Shown: piece by piece, positions 16,501 through 24,478 of the stretch
Layout: every line of letters begins with the position of its first letter
How positions within the stretch are numbered: the stretch's first letter is position 1
From: Erythrobacteraceae bacterium
GTDB taxonomy: Bacteria > Pseudomonadota > Alphaproteobacteria > Sphingomonadales > Sphingomonadaceae
DNA: 64,000 nt
Reading direction: 5' to 3'
NCBI GenBank assembly: GCA_027486035.1
Contig: JAIXPX010000033.1
Location: 186,001-250,000 of the forward strand
Program-made: the position numbers and the translations under genes
The notes under the pieces: generated by a model
The model's database searches: none
Seen by the model: the letters and a program-made list of their open reading frames with translations, nothing else
Told to the model about the DNA's origin: nothing

Positions 16501-17170
16501 GATTCGCCGCTTCCTCAAGTTCGAGCTCGACCGCTACCTTGCAGGCCGCAAGGGGGATGTGCTGGGCGAACAGCCGCTGCTGCGGGTCGAGAACCAGCAG
16601 CACATCCACTACAACAAGGGCAGTCTTGCGATGTATCTGCTCCAGCAGCGGCTGGGCGAGGATGCGGTGAACCGCGCGCTTTCACGGCTGGTGGCCGCGC
16701 ACCGCTTCAAGGGCGCCCCTTACCCGCGCAGCCTCGATCTCGTCGCCGCGCTGCGCAAGGAGGCCACGACGCCCGAACAGCAGGCGCTGATCACCGACCT
16801 GTTCGAGAAGATCACCATCTACGATCTCAAGACCAAGGAGGCGGTCACGACCAGGCTCGCCGATGGCCGCTGGCGCACCCGCATCACCATCGAGGCGGGC
16901 AAGTTCTACGCGGACAGCAAGGGCACCGAACAGCCCGCGCGCCTTGCTGAGAGCATCGAGGTCGGGGTCTTCACCGCCCGTCCCGAAGGCGGTGCCTTCA
17001 ACCGCGCCGACGTGCTCTCGATGCAGCGCTATCCGGTCCGTTCCGGCCAGCAGGTGATCGAGGTGGTCACGGCAAGGGAGCCGAAATTTGCCGGGGTCGA
17101 TCCCTACAACTTCACCATCGACCGCGATTCCGACGACAACCTCGTGGCGGTGACCGGGCCCGCCAGATAG
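13562..17170 (+). CDS. ABC permease fused to M1-family aminopeptidase domain
   Basis: A 1202-residue fusion. Residues about 1-590 hold two sets of ABC-2 type membrane segments (starting FEIRYQLRNPVFWVS, with a second set from about 330). The C-terminal half is a gluzincin: ITELHVRQ-type N-terminal beta domain, then HEVAHQYW with zinc ligands His937 and His941 and the third-ligand Glu in SETLSQY. The GAMEN-like exopeptidase loop was not found, so peptidase specificity is uncertain. The peptidase half follows the last membrane helix and probably faces the periplasm. It forms a unit with the ATPase just upstream and ends inside a bidirectional terminator. Confidence 0.88.
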   Translation: MLTASLAAFEIRYQLRNPVFWVSVAIFFLLGFGLAASENVSFGAPGAVHENSPYTLTIASAIFATFYLFVITAFVANAVVRDDVTKFGPMIRATPVGRTQFLAGRFLGGLAIATLGYIAVPLGIAVGAAMPWVDPETVGPGGFATYAWPFLIIAIPNLILSSALLFSLATLTRSMLASYIGVLVLVMAYLAVNVLASADPANLPLIARYEPLGTAAISEATRYWTAAEMNSRLIPLEGNLLFNRIFTLGLAALFLMIAWLRFSMTERAPSRWRLRRLARQAARAAKAESVPPRALTAPVHRSFGLGHGLAAFRMRLKTEVLQVLKSPGLIVLLLIAVSFIILNLVSAETVYGTGSYPLTAGIITTVIGSITLFSLIIAVFYGGELVWRERDVKINEILDATPAPGWAVFVPKIIAIFAVLIVMSLAGALTGMIYQLAKGAGGVDIGLYLSAFVWPQSVDLLLIAILSVFFQVLSPNKYVGWGIILVWFLSRIFLQNLGYQNMLYMFGAGPGEPLSDMNGTGGFWVGGLIARAYWACFGVLLLVFAHWAWPRGTVVAVLPRLKGIRGRVTLPSAGIALAAIGGMVGTGLVINHNIKVLNTYETSDESEARLAEYERKYLKYETLPRPVVTDVVFDVAVYPKERRLEVTGHYDLRNDSGVPITELHVRQGNAEVRFARLEIAGARLASHDTRHGYRIYRFAAPLAPGATTRLYFRSQVWRRGFANGSAATDIVDNGTFVNNGVFAPTIGMDRRGLLQDRAQRRRQGLPAELRMAKLEDTAAQAENYVRADWVNSRITISTDADQVPIAPGNKLSDEVKGGRRVAVFQSPAPILNFFSVQSARYAVAEEQAGPITLSVYHDPRHAWNVPAMLKSMKTSLAYYQRAFGPYQFGYARIIEFPGYDSFAQAFAGTMPYSESIGFAADVRDPESIDYVTYVTAHEVAHQYWAHQLIGADMQGSTLLSETLSQYSALMVMKQLYGEDKIRRFLKFELDRYLAGRKGDVLGEQPLLRVENQQHIHYNKGSLAMYLLQQRLGEDAVNRALSRLVAAHRFKGAPYPRSLDLVAALRKEATTPEQQALITDLFEKITIYDLKTKEAVTTRLADGRWRTRITIEAGKFYADSKGTEQPARLAESIEVGVFTARPEGGAFNRADVLSMQRYPVRSGQQVIEVVTAREPKFAGVDPYNFTIDRDSDDNLVAVTGPAR

Positions 17171-17184
17171 GCGGGCCCGGTCAC
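17150..17184. terminator. Bidirectional terminator-like hairpin
   Basis: GTGACCGGGCCCGCC (17150-17164) and GGCGGGCCCGGTCAC (17170-17184) form a perfect 15-bp stem with an AGATA loop. It overlaps the stop codon of the permease/peptidase gene and sits just before the stop of the convergent AceE-like gene. There is no long T-run on either side. Confidence 0.65.
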
Positions 17185-17185
17185 A

Positions 17186-19552
17186 TCAGCCGAGGAACAG
17201 CTCGGCCATGGCGTCGATGATCGCCTCGGCATCGAGGCGGTAGGTGCGGTAGAGATCGGGCAGGTCGCCGGTCTGGCCGAAGCGGTCGGTGCCGAGGGGG
17301 CTAACCCGCTGGCCCCTCACCCCGCCGAGCCATGACAGGGCGGCAGGCGACCCGTCGAGCACGGTGACAAGGCCTGCGCTCGGGGCAAGCTGGCCGAGCA
17401 GGCGCTCGACATGGCTCTCCCGGCGCACGCCCCCGCTCCAGCGCGCGGCACGCGCCTGCGACCAGTCGCGGTGCAGCCGGTCGGGCGAGGTCACGGCGAG
17501 CAGGCCGAGGCCGGGGATGTCGCCGCGCAATTGCTCCCACGCAGCCAGCGCCTCGGGCGCGACCGCGCCGCTATAGGCAATCGCGGCCCCGGCACCCGGC
17601 GCAGGCTCGCGCAGCCAATAGGCCCCGGCGATCGCGCCTGCCTCCCACGCTTCATCGCTGCGCGGTTGCTGTTCGATCTGGCGGGTGGTGAGCCGCAGGT
17701 AAACCGAGCTGCCGTCCTCCGCCTGCATATGCCCGAAGGCCCATGCCATCAGCAGGGCGACCTCGTCGGCAAAGGCCGGATCGAAGCTTTCGAGGCCCGG
17801 CTGGCCCATCCCGATCAGCGGCGTGTTGATCGATTGATGCGCCCCGCCCTCGCCCGCCAGAGTGATCCCCGAAGGCGTCCCCACCAGCAGGAAGCGCGCG
17901 TCCTGGTAGCAGCCGTAGTTCAGGGCATCCAGACCGCGGGCAATGAAGGGATCATAGACCGTGCCCACCGGCAGCAGCCGCGTGCCGAAATGCGGCGCGG
18001 CGAGGCCCAGTGAGGCAAGCAGGAGGAAGAAATTGTGCTCGGCAATCCCCAGCTCGATATGCTGGCCTGCCCTGTGCGCGCTCCATTTCTGCGCGCTCGG
18101 GATCTTCGCCTTCTGGAACACGTCGGCCAGCTCCTGCCGCCGGAACAGCCCGCGCTGGTTGACGAAGGCGCCAAGATTGGTCGTCTGGGTCACGTCGGGC
18201 GCGGTGGTGACGATCCGGTCGGCGAGCGCCGCGTCCGATTTGGCGAGATCGAACAGGATGCGCCCGAAGGCCGCCTGCGTCGATTGCACCGCGCCTTCCG
18301 GCACGGGCAGGCGCGCGGGCACGGGAACAGCGGGCGCGCGGTGTTCGGCGGTCTTGCGCGCAATCGGGCTGTCCTTGACCAGCGCCTCCAGCCGCGCGGC
18401 GAGATTGTCGCCCAGCCCGGCCCACTTGTCCCACTCCTCGCCCGGCGCAATCCCGAGCTCGGCGCGCAAGCCTTCGATCTGCGCCGTGTTCATCATGCCC
18501 GAATGGTTGTCCTTGTGCCCCGCCAGCGGCAGGCCATAGCCCTTGACAGTGTAGGCGATGAACAGCGTCGGCTGGTCGCCCGTCGCCGCGTCGAAGGCGT
18601 CGAGCAGGGTCTCGATGCAATGCCCGCCGAGGTTGGTCATCAGCCGGGCAAGCGCGGAATCGTCATGCGCCGCCAGCAGCTCGGAAACCCCCGGCACGCC
18701 TGCCAGATCCCGCTCCAGCCGCTCGCGCCACGCCGCGCCGCCGAGATAGGTCAGCACCGCGAAATCGGCATTGGGGCAGTTTGCGATCCAGTGCTCGAGC
18801 GCCTTGCCGCCCGGGCGCTGGAAGGCCTCGCGCTGCAAACGCCCGTGCTTCAACGTCACCACCCGCCAGCCGCAGGTCTCGAAGATGTCGTCGAAGCGGC
18901 GGAACATCCGGTCGGCGGTGGTCGCATCCAAAGATTGGCGGTTGTAATCGACGATCCACCAGCAGTTCCTGAGATCGTGCTTGTAGCCCTCGATCAGGCA
19001 TTCGTAGATATTGCCCTCGTCGAGTTCGGCATCCCCCATCAGCGCGACCATCCGGCCCGTGTCGCCCTCGGCAAGCTGGCCGTGGGCGACGAGGTAGTCC
19101 TGCACCAGGCTGCTGAACGCCGTCACGGCGACGCCGAGGCCGACCGAACCGGTGGAGAAATCGACCGGGATCGTGTCCTTGGTCCGGCTGGGGTAGGACT
19201 GCACCCCGCCCAGCCCCCGGAAAGCCTCGAGCTTCTCGCGCGTCTGCTCGTCCAGCAGATAGTGGATCGCGTGCAGCACCGGCCCGGCATGGGGCTTGAC
19301 CGCCACCTTGTCCTTCGGCCCCAGCGCGTGGAAATAGAGCGCGGTCATGATCGCGGTCATCGAGGCACACGACGCCTGATGCCCGCCGACCTTCAGCCCG
19401 TCACGCTTTTCGCGCAGGTTGTTGGCATTGTGGACCGTCCACGAGGACAGCCAGCGCAGGCGCTCCTCGATGCGGGTGAGGAGCGCAACCTGCTCGGCGC
19501 GCAGCGCATCACCGGTCACCTGCGCCTGCGCCTTTTGAGCCCTTGCCGTCAC
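17186..19552 (-). CDS. AceE-like thiamine-diphosphate 2-oxoacid dehydrogenase E1 / transketolase family
   Basis: A 788-residue ThDP enzyme. The N-terminal half carries GGHQASCASM, STGSVGLGV and the ThDP motif GDAELDEGNIYE...DYNRQSLD. The second half has ELGIAEHNFFLLLASLGL (activating Glu) and YQDARFLLVGTPSGITLAGE with GGAHQSI, which are AceE-like (homodimeric pyruvate dehydrogenase E1) rather than typical of transketolase. Such proteins are often annotated simply as transketolase. No E2 or E3 gene is near, so its oxoacid and acceptor are unknown. The next gene upstream on this strand is a sulfatase, 78 bp away. Confidence 0.75.
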   Translation of the reverse strand: MTARAQKAQAQVTGDALRAEQVALLTRIEERLRWLSSWTVHNANNLREKRDGLKVGGHQASCASMTAIMTALYFHALGPKDKVAVKPHAGPVLHAIHYLLDEQTREKLEAFRGLGGVQSYPSRTKDTIPVDFSTGSVGLGVAVTAFSSLVQDYLVAHGQLAEGDTGRMVALMGDAELDEGNIYECLIEGYKHDLRNCWWIVDYNRQSLDATTADRMFRRFDDIFETCGWRVVTLKHGRLQREAFQRPGGKALEHWIANCPNADFAVLTYLGGAAWRERLERDLAGVPGVSELLAAHDDSALARLMTNLGGHCIETLLDAFDAATGDQPTLFIAYTVKGYGLPLAGHKDNHSGMMNTAQIEGLRAELGIAPGEEWDKWAGLGDNLAARLEALVKDSPIARKTAEHRAPAVPVPARLPVPEGAVQSTQAAFGRILFDLAKSDAALADRIVTTAPDVTQTTNLGAFVNQRGLFRRQELADVFQKAKIPSAQKWSAHRAGQHIELGIAEHNFFLLLASLGLAAPHFGTRLLPVGTVYDPFIARGLDALNYGCYQDARFLLVGTPSGITLAGEGGAHQSINTPLIGMGQPGLESFDPAFADEVALLMAWAFGHMQAEDGSSVYLRLTTRQIEQQPRSDEAWEAGAIAGAYWLREPAPGAGAAIAYSGAVAPEALAAWEQLRGDIPGLGLLAVTSPDRLHRDWSQARAARWSGGVRRESHVERLLGQLAPSAGLVTVLDGSPAALSWLGGVRGQRVSPLGTDRFGQTGDLPDLYRTYRLDAEAIIDAMAELFLG

Positions 19553-19629
19553 TGCCCGCGTCCTTCCACCTCAGCGGCAGCGCAGCACGCGCAGCCGCCT
19601 GCGCCTCTGCCCCGCAAGGTGTGGGCGCG

Positions 19630-21297
19630 TCAATTGGGCCAGTAGATGAACTCGTCTCCCTCGCGGTAGGGCTGGGCCAGGGTCTTGTCGATCGAGACAG
19701 GCGTATCGAAGGTGCTGGCGTAGAGCGGCGGCTTACGGCCGCGTTCGTGAGCGGCCAGCAGCGCCTCGAGCTCGCGGCGCTTGGCGGGCTCTCTGGCGGC
19801 GAGATTGGTTGTCTCGGTCGGATCGGCGGCGAGGTTGTGGAGCCACGTCTTGCCCTGCTTGCCGTTGACCTGCAGCTTCCAGTCACCGGCGCGCACCGCC
19901 TTGTAATAGCCGCTGCTCCAGAACAGCGGGGCCTGCGGGTCGAGCGCGGCGCCCTTGCCGGTCAGCGCAGGGATGAGGCTGCGCCCGTCGATCGCCACGC
20001 CCTGCGGCAGCGGCGCGGCGGCGGCGGCCGCGAAGGTCGGCATGAGATCGACCTGTGCCACCGGTAGCGCGATCTGCGCCCCCGCAGGGATCCGCGCCGG
20101 CCAGCGCGCTAACATCGGCACGCGGATGCCGCCTTCGAAGAAGCTCCCCTTGCCCCCGCGAAAGGGCGCATTGAGATTGTCGAGCCCGATATAGCCCGGC
20201 GCGCCATTGTCCGAGGAAATCACCACCAGCGTGTTGTCCGCCAGCCCCTCGGCCTCGAGCTTGGCCATGATCCGCGCGACCGAGCGGTCGAGCGCGCGCA
20301 GCATCGCGGCATAGACGCGCAGCTGGTGCGGGCCGATATCGCCCACCGCGTCATAATCGGCGCGCGTCGCCTGCAAGGGCGAATGGACGCCCCAATGGGC
20401 AAGGTAGAGGAAGAAGGGGCGATTGCGGTTCGCCTCGATCACCTTGAGGCTCTGGTCGGTCCAGTAATCGGCCAGATAGCCGCCGGGCGTGAATTTCTCG
20501 CCGCCATTGTAGCTGGTGGCGAAATGGGACGAGGCCCACAGGAAACGGTCGATCGGGTCGAAGTCGATGGGGGCGTTGACGACACCGGGGTCATCGGCCG
20601 CCATGTGCAGCAGCCCGTCCATGTTGAGGCTCTCGTCAAAGCCCTGGGCCTTGGGCAGGAAGCGCGGCGCATTGCCGAGATGCCACTTGCCGATGTGGAC
20701 CGTGTGATAGCCGCGCGCCTTGAGCACTTCTGCGATGGTCACCTCTTCGGGCGGAAGGCCCTGATCCTCGAAGGGCGGAGCGGCGGCGGCGGCATCGGGG
20801 TGGGTGATGACCGGCGGGCGATCGGGCTGGATGTCGTTCCACACCAGCGGCACGATCCGGGGGAAGCCGGAGGGCGTCGGGGTGAATTCGAACCCGGTGC
20901 GCGTGGCATAGCGCCCGGTCATGAGCTGGGCGCGGCTGGGCGAGCAGGTCGCATTGCCGGCATAGGCCTGGGTGAAGATCGCGCCCTCGGCGGCGAGCCG
21001 GTCGATGGCGGGAGTCTTGATCCTGCCGCCCGCGACCCCGCCGCCAAAGGTCGACAGGTCGTTCATGCCAAGATCGTCGAACAGGATGAAGACGATGTTG
21101 GGCGGCCGTTCGGCCGGGGCAAGCGCGGCCTGCTGCGGCCCCTGCTGCCAGGGCACCGGACGGTTGGGCGCGACCTCCTGCGCGGTCTGCCAGCGCACCA
21201 GCGCAAGCGCGAGATCGGTGCGGAACTGATAGGCTCCTGCCGCCAGCACCGCCGCCCCGGCAGCGGCGCCGAGCAGCCCCTTCAGCCAGCGCGTCAC
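19630..21297 (-). CDS. Type I sulfatase (arylsulfatase family), membrane-anchored or exported
   Basis: A 555-residue alkaline-phosphatase-fold sulfatase. Residues 6-22 form a hydrophobic signal or anchor. NIVFILFDDLG supplies the metal-binding Asp pair, CSPSR (118-122) is the canonical CxPxR formylglycine site, and GKWHLG and SSDNGAPGY complete the active site. It should hydrolyse sulfate esters in the periplasm once Cys118 becomes formylglycine. Its start overlaps the DUF1330 stop by 4 nt, and a formylglycine-generating enzyme lies three genes upstream in the same run. The sulfated substrate is unknown. Confidence 0.9.
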   Translation of the reverse strand: MTRWLKGLLGAAAGAAVLAAGAYQFRTDLALALVRWQTAQEVAPNRPVPWQQGPQQAALAPAERPPNIVFILFDDLGMNDLSTFGGGVAGGRIKTPAIDRLAAEGAIFTQAYAGNATCSPSRAQLMTGRYATRTGFEFTPTPSGFPRIVPLVWNDIQPDRPPVITHPDAAAAAPPFEDQGLPPEEVTIAEVLKARGYHTVHIGKWHLGNAPRFLPKAQGFDESLNMDGLLHMAADDPGVVNAPIDFDPIDRFLWASSHFATSYNGGEKFTPGGYLADYWTDQSLKVIEANRNRPFFLYLAHWGVHSPLQATRADYDAVGDIGPHQLRVYAAMLRALDRSVARIMAKLEAEGLADNTLVVISSDNGAPGYIGLDNLNAPFRGGKGSFFEGGIRVPMLARWPARIPAGAQIALPVAQVDLMPTFAAAAAAPLPQGVAIDGRSLIPALTGKGAALDPQAPLFWSSGYYKAVRAGDWKLQVNGKQGKTWLHNLAADPTETTNLAAREPAKRRELEALLAAHERGRKPPLYASTFDTPVSIDKTLAQPYREGDEFIYWPN

Positions 21298-21710
21298 GCG
21301 CCCGCCCCCGCTTTCGTGCAGATGTTGAGCTGCCCTTCGAGCCCGGCGTCGCGGTGCCTAGTGATCGCCTGATACTCGGGCGACTGCACCATCGCCAGCA
21401 TGGCCTTGCGCGAGGGATATTCGGCAATCGCCACCATGTCCCACAGCTCCTCGACTTCGCCCAGCAGCAGTCCGGTCACCGCGCCGCTGAAGCGCACCTT
21501 GCCGCCGACCACCGCAAGGCAGGCGTGCACGCCCGCCGCATAGCGCGCATAGGCCTCGCGTCCCGAAAGCTCCGGCTCGGACCCGTCGGCATAGGCAGCC
21601 TTGTCGCGGAACTTGAGGAGATTGACCATGCACATGGGCTCGCCGTCATCGGCGGCAAAGAAGCCCATCGCCTGTTCGGGCCTCGGGTGGTGGGCGTTGG
21701 TGACGATCAT
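21294..21710 (-). CDS. DUF1330 (dimeric alpha-beta barrel) protein
   Basis: A 138-residue protein with MCMVNLLKFRDKA and a following YARYAAG...VGGKVRFSG segment typical of DUF1330, then WDMVAIAEYPSRKAMLAMVQSPEYQ. The fold is a ferredoxin-like barrel related to EthD and monooxygenase-type small domains; the function is unknown. It overlaps by 4 nt both the upstream dehalogenase gene and the downstream sulfatase, so the three are almost certainly co-translated. A role in handling a common xenobiotic or sulfated substrate is inference from this coupling. Confidence 0.8.
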   Translation of the reverse strand: MIVTNAHHPRPEQAMGFFAADDGEPMCMVNLLKFRDKAAYADGSEPELSGREAYARYAAGVHACLAVVGGKVRFSGAVTGLLLGEVEELWDMVAIAEYPSRKAMLAMVQSPEYQAITRHRDAGLEGQLNICTKAGAGA

Positions 21711-22615
21711 TGCGGCTCTCCCTTGCGCAGCGCGTCGAGAATGGCGGCGACGAAGCCTTGTGGATCGTCCTCCTGGATGAAATGCCCGCCCGCGAGCGTG
21801 CGGTGCGGCTGACCCGCGGTCCCGGGCACGCGGCCGATGAAGCGGGTCTCGCCGCCGCGGGTGATGGGATCGCCATCGGAAAAGGCGCAAAGGAAGGGCT
21901 TGTGCCACTGGTCGAGCACTGTCCATGCCTCCTTCTGGTCGGCGACCGCCGGATTGCCCTCGAAGGGCACGAAGCTCGGGAAGATCCGGGCGCCGGCCTT
22001 GTAGCGGGCGTCGGGGAAAGGCGCGTCATAGGCGGCGATCTCGTCGGCCGAGAGCGCGCGCCTGGTGCCCTTGGCGATGATCCTGCCAATCGGGAACAGC
22101 GGGCTCCATTTCGAGAAGGCGCGCCAGATCGCGAAGGCGCGGGGCGCGGGGCCGCCTTCGGGCAGGCCCCCGTTCGACAGCGCCACGGCGCGGAACCGGT
22201 CGGGACAGGCCGCCACCAGCCGCAGCCCGATCAGCGAGCCCCAGTCCTGACAGGCAAGCGTGATGTCCGATAGGTCGAGCGCCTCGAGCCACTGCCGCAT
22301 CCAGTCGACATGACGGGCATAGGAATAGTCGCTTTTGGCAGCGGGCTTGTCGGATCTGCCAAAGCCGATGAGATCGGGTGCGACGACGCGATATCCCGCC
22401 TCCACCACGGGGCCGATCATATGGCGATAGAGATAGCACCAGGTCGGCTCGCCATGCATCATCAGCACGACCGGCGCATCGCGCGGGCCTTCATCGATGT
22501 AGTGAACGCGCAAGGGCATGCCGCTCGCCCGGTCGTGCACCTCGAGGTAACGGGGGGCGAAAGGAAACCCCGACACGCCTGCAAAGGCCTCTTCCGGTGT
22601 GCGCAGCACCTTCAC
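21707..22615 (-). CDS. Haloalkane dehalogenase (type I, DhlA/DhmA-like)
   Basis: A 302-residue alpha/beta hydrolase. The oxyanion/halide motif HGEPTW is at 54-59, and the nucleophile elbow ACQDWGSLIG gives Asp124 followed by Trp125, the same spacing as in DhlA. A SDGDPIT segment and GGHFIQEDDPQG supply the later acid and catalytic His. It would hydrolyse carbon-halogen bonds to alcohols in the cytoplasm. Epoxide hydrolases also have Asp nucleophiles, but the HGEPTW and QDW motifs favour a dehalogenase. It lies 73 bp after the FGE-like gene in the same transcriptional direction. Confidence 0.82.
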   Translation of the reverse strand: MKVLRTPEEAFAGVSGFPFAPRYLEVHDRASGMPLRVHYIDEGPRDAPVVLMMHGEPTWCYLYRHMIGPVVEAGYRVVAPDLIGFGRSDKPAAKSDYSYARHVDWMRQWLEALDLSDITLACQDWGSLIGLRLVAACPDRFRAVALSNGGLPEGGPAPRAFAIWRAFSKWSPLFPIGRIIAKGTRRALSADEIAAYDAPFPDARYKAGARIFPSFVPFEGNPAVADQKEAWTVLDQWHKPFLCAFSDGDPITRGGETRFIGRVPGTAGQPHRTLAGGHFIQEDDPQGFVAAILDALRKGEPQ

Positions 22616-22688
22616 GGCTTCTCTTCCTCTCCCGATCTATTGGCATCAGGAATGTCATTATAGGCCGCGCCCGTCAATGCCCGCCCTG

Positions 22689-23618
22689 TCAACGTGCCGG
22701 TGGCGGCGGGCGACGGGTGTCGATCAGCCGGAAGCCGATGTGGTCGGTGCCGAGCGTGCGTTCCTGGAACTGGCGCGCGGCCGGGCGGTAGCGCGCGCAG
22801 TAATTGGCAGCGCACAGGAACGAGCCGCCCTTGATCACCCCGACCGGCTCGCTGGCGTCGGCCCGCCCGCCTGAGGTCGTCGTCCACTCCCACACATTGC
22901 CGATCATGTCGTGAAGCCCGAAGGCATTGGCGGCAAAGCAGCCGACCGGGGCGCGACCCGTGAAGCCGTCGGTGCCGAGATCGCGTGCCGGGAATGCGCC
23001 CTGATAGTAATTCGCCCGGGGCTTGCCTTCGTCGTCCACCGGCTCGGGCAGAGCCTGCGCGCCGGCCCGCGCGGCATATTCCCACTGGGCTTCGTCGGGC
23101 AGCGCCTTGCCCGCCCAGGCAGCATAGGCAGCCGCGTCCTCATAGGCGACCTGCACCACCGGGGCGCGCCCTTGCCCGGCGATCCCCGCGCCGTCCCCTG
23201 CCGGGTCGCGCCACTGCGCGCCGGGAGCCCAGCGCCACCACGAGCGGTCCTCGCGGGTCGGCACGCGGAACACCGCCGATCCCGGTTCCAGCATCGCGGG
23301 TGGAGCCCCCGGCAGCGCCGGCGGGGCGCGTTCGGCCATGGTGACATATCCGGTCGCCGCGACGAAGGCGGCGAACTGGTCGTTGGTGACTTCGTGGGCA
23401 TCCATCCAGAAGCCCGCGACGGTGACCTCGCGCGGCGGGCCTTCCTCGGGGTAGCGGGGTTCCTCGCCCATGGTGAATGTGCCGCCGGGCACCCACACCA
23501 TCGCGTCGCCATCACGTCCGGCACACAGGCTGGCCGCGCCATCCTGCGCCGGCGCCGCATCGCCGCAGGCCGCCACCGCAGCGCACAGGATCACAAGCGC
23601 GGGCCCGTGCCGACCCAT
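22689..23618 (-). CDS. Formylglycine-generating enzyme family protein with lipoprotein-type signal
   Basis: A 309-residue SUMF1/FGE protein that oxidises the CxPxR cysteine of sulfatases to formylglycine. Domain motifs run from MVWVPGGTFTMG (40-51) through HEVTNDQFAAFV and PDEAQWEYAARAG to GLHDMIGNVWEWT. Both active-site cysteines are present in GGSFLCAANYCARYR (Cys269 and Cys274). The N terminus is hydrophobic and ends in AVAAC (Cys18), a lipobox-like signal, so the enzyme appears exported, unlike the usual cytoplasmic bacterial FGEs. Its likely client is the CSPSR sulfatase of the same cluster. Confidence 0.85.
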   Translation of the reverse strand: MGRHGPALVILCAAVAACGDAAPAQDGAASLCAGRDGDAMVWVPGGTFTMGEEPRYPEEGPPREVTVAGFWMDAHEVTNDQFAAFVAATGYVTMAERAPPALPGAPPAMLEPGSAVFRVPTREDRSWWRWAPGAQWRDPAGDGAGIAGQGRAPVVQVAYEDAAAYAAWAGKALPDEAQWEYAARAGAQALPEPVDDEGKPRANYYQGAFPARDLGTDGFTGRAPVGCFAANAFGLHDMIGNVWEWTTTSGGRADASEPVGVIKGGSFLCAANYCARYRPAARQFQERTLGTDHIGFRLIDTRRPPPPAR

Positions 23619-23620
23619 CC

Positions 23621-24226
23621 CTATTCCTCGGGCCAGCGCGCCAGCGCGTCGCCAAGCATCCGCTCGACCACCGCCCGGGCCTCCTCGGGGGACAGGCTCT
23701 GGTCATGGCGCAGCAGCCGCCATGTGCTGAAGGAGAGGATCACATTGAGACCGCGGGCACCCGCGACATCCTCCCGCACCTCTTCGGGCAGATGGGCCGC
23801 AAGCGCCTCGGTCTCGAGCCGGAGCATCCTGCGATAGTCCTCCATCAGATAGGCCGAATCGAACCGACGGGCATTGGCCGAGATGCGATAGGGCATGATC
23901 GTCTCGAAGATCAGAGCACGGCGCGCAGCGATGTCGAACAGCCGCTGCTGCCAGGTCGCACCCTGGGGCGGGCGCATGAGGATCGGCAGCACCTGCAATT
24001 CGACCGCCTCGGTCATCTCGCGGTAGAGTTCGTCGATCTCGGAGAAGTGGCGATAGACCGACCTGAGACCGACACCGGCAAGATCCGCGACCTGCGAAGC
24101 GCTCGGGGACATCTCGCCGCCACCGACCAGATCGAGCATGGCCTTGACGATCTTCGCGCGGCTCGACTGGCTGCGGGCGCGGCGGCCATCCGGGGCAGCA
24201 GGGTTGCCCGCAACGATGTGCCTCAT
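23621..24226 (-). CDS. TetR-family transcriptional regulator
   Basis: A regulator of about 201 residues with an N-terminal helix-turn-helix (ASQVADLAGVGLRSVYRHFS) and an all-helical C-terminal half with no recognisable ligand signature. ATG 24226 is chosen; a TTG 27 codons upstream is possible but would overlap promoter-like TTGACA sequence. It ends 2 bp before the FGE-like start and reads in the same direction, so it probably heads the sulfatase/dehalogenase run and may control it. Repression relieved by a pathway substrate is the usual mode for the family, not shown here. Confidence 0.82.
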   Translation of the reverse strand: MRHIVAGNPAAPDGRRARSQSSRAKIVKAMLDLVGGGEMSPSASQVADLAGVGLRSVYRHFSEIDELYREMTEAVELQVLPILMRPPQGATWQQRLFDIAARRALIFETIMPYRISANARRFDSAYLMEDYRRMLRLETEALAAHLPEEVREDVAGARGLNVILSFSTWRLLRHDQSLSPEEARAVVERMLGDALARWPEE

Positions 24227-24478
24227 GTCTGGCTGGCTCACGCTACCGGTCCCCGGAGGCGACACTACCCCCCCGGCGAAAGATAGTATTTGCAGCTTTG
24301 CTGTCAATAATTGCGGGGGGCGTCAGGGAATGGGCAGAGGCAGGAAGACCGCACCCCCGCGTCAGTCGAGGCGGGGCTTGTGCGGGGAAGGCTATCAGAC
24401 GCGCGGAAGCGGTCACCTTGCCGCCCCCGTCAGCGCCCCGCCGCGGCAGCGCGCGGACATCAGATCGTGAGGAAAGGG

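Noticed and set aside
12623..16609. Very long minus-strand ORF opposite the ABC ATPase and permease/peptidase genes
   Set aside because: His/Arg/Gly-rich antisense shadow with no domains; common in high-GC DNA opposite real genes.
17411..19645. Plus-strand ORFs opposite the AceE-like gene
   Set aside because: Composition of antisense shadows, no domain signature, no ribosome-binding sites.
24273..24307. TTGACA...TACTAT promoter for the TetR gene
   Set aside because: The spacing of about 13 bp is too short for a standard promoter, so it was not annotated.
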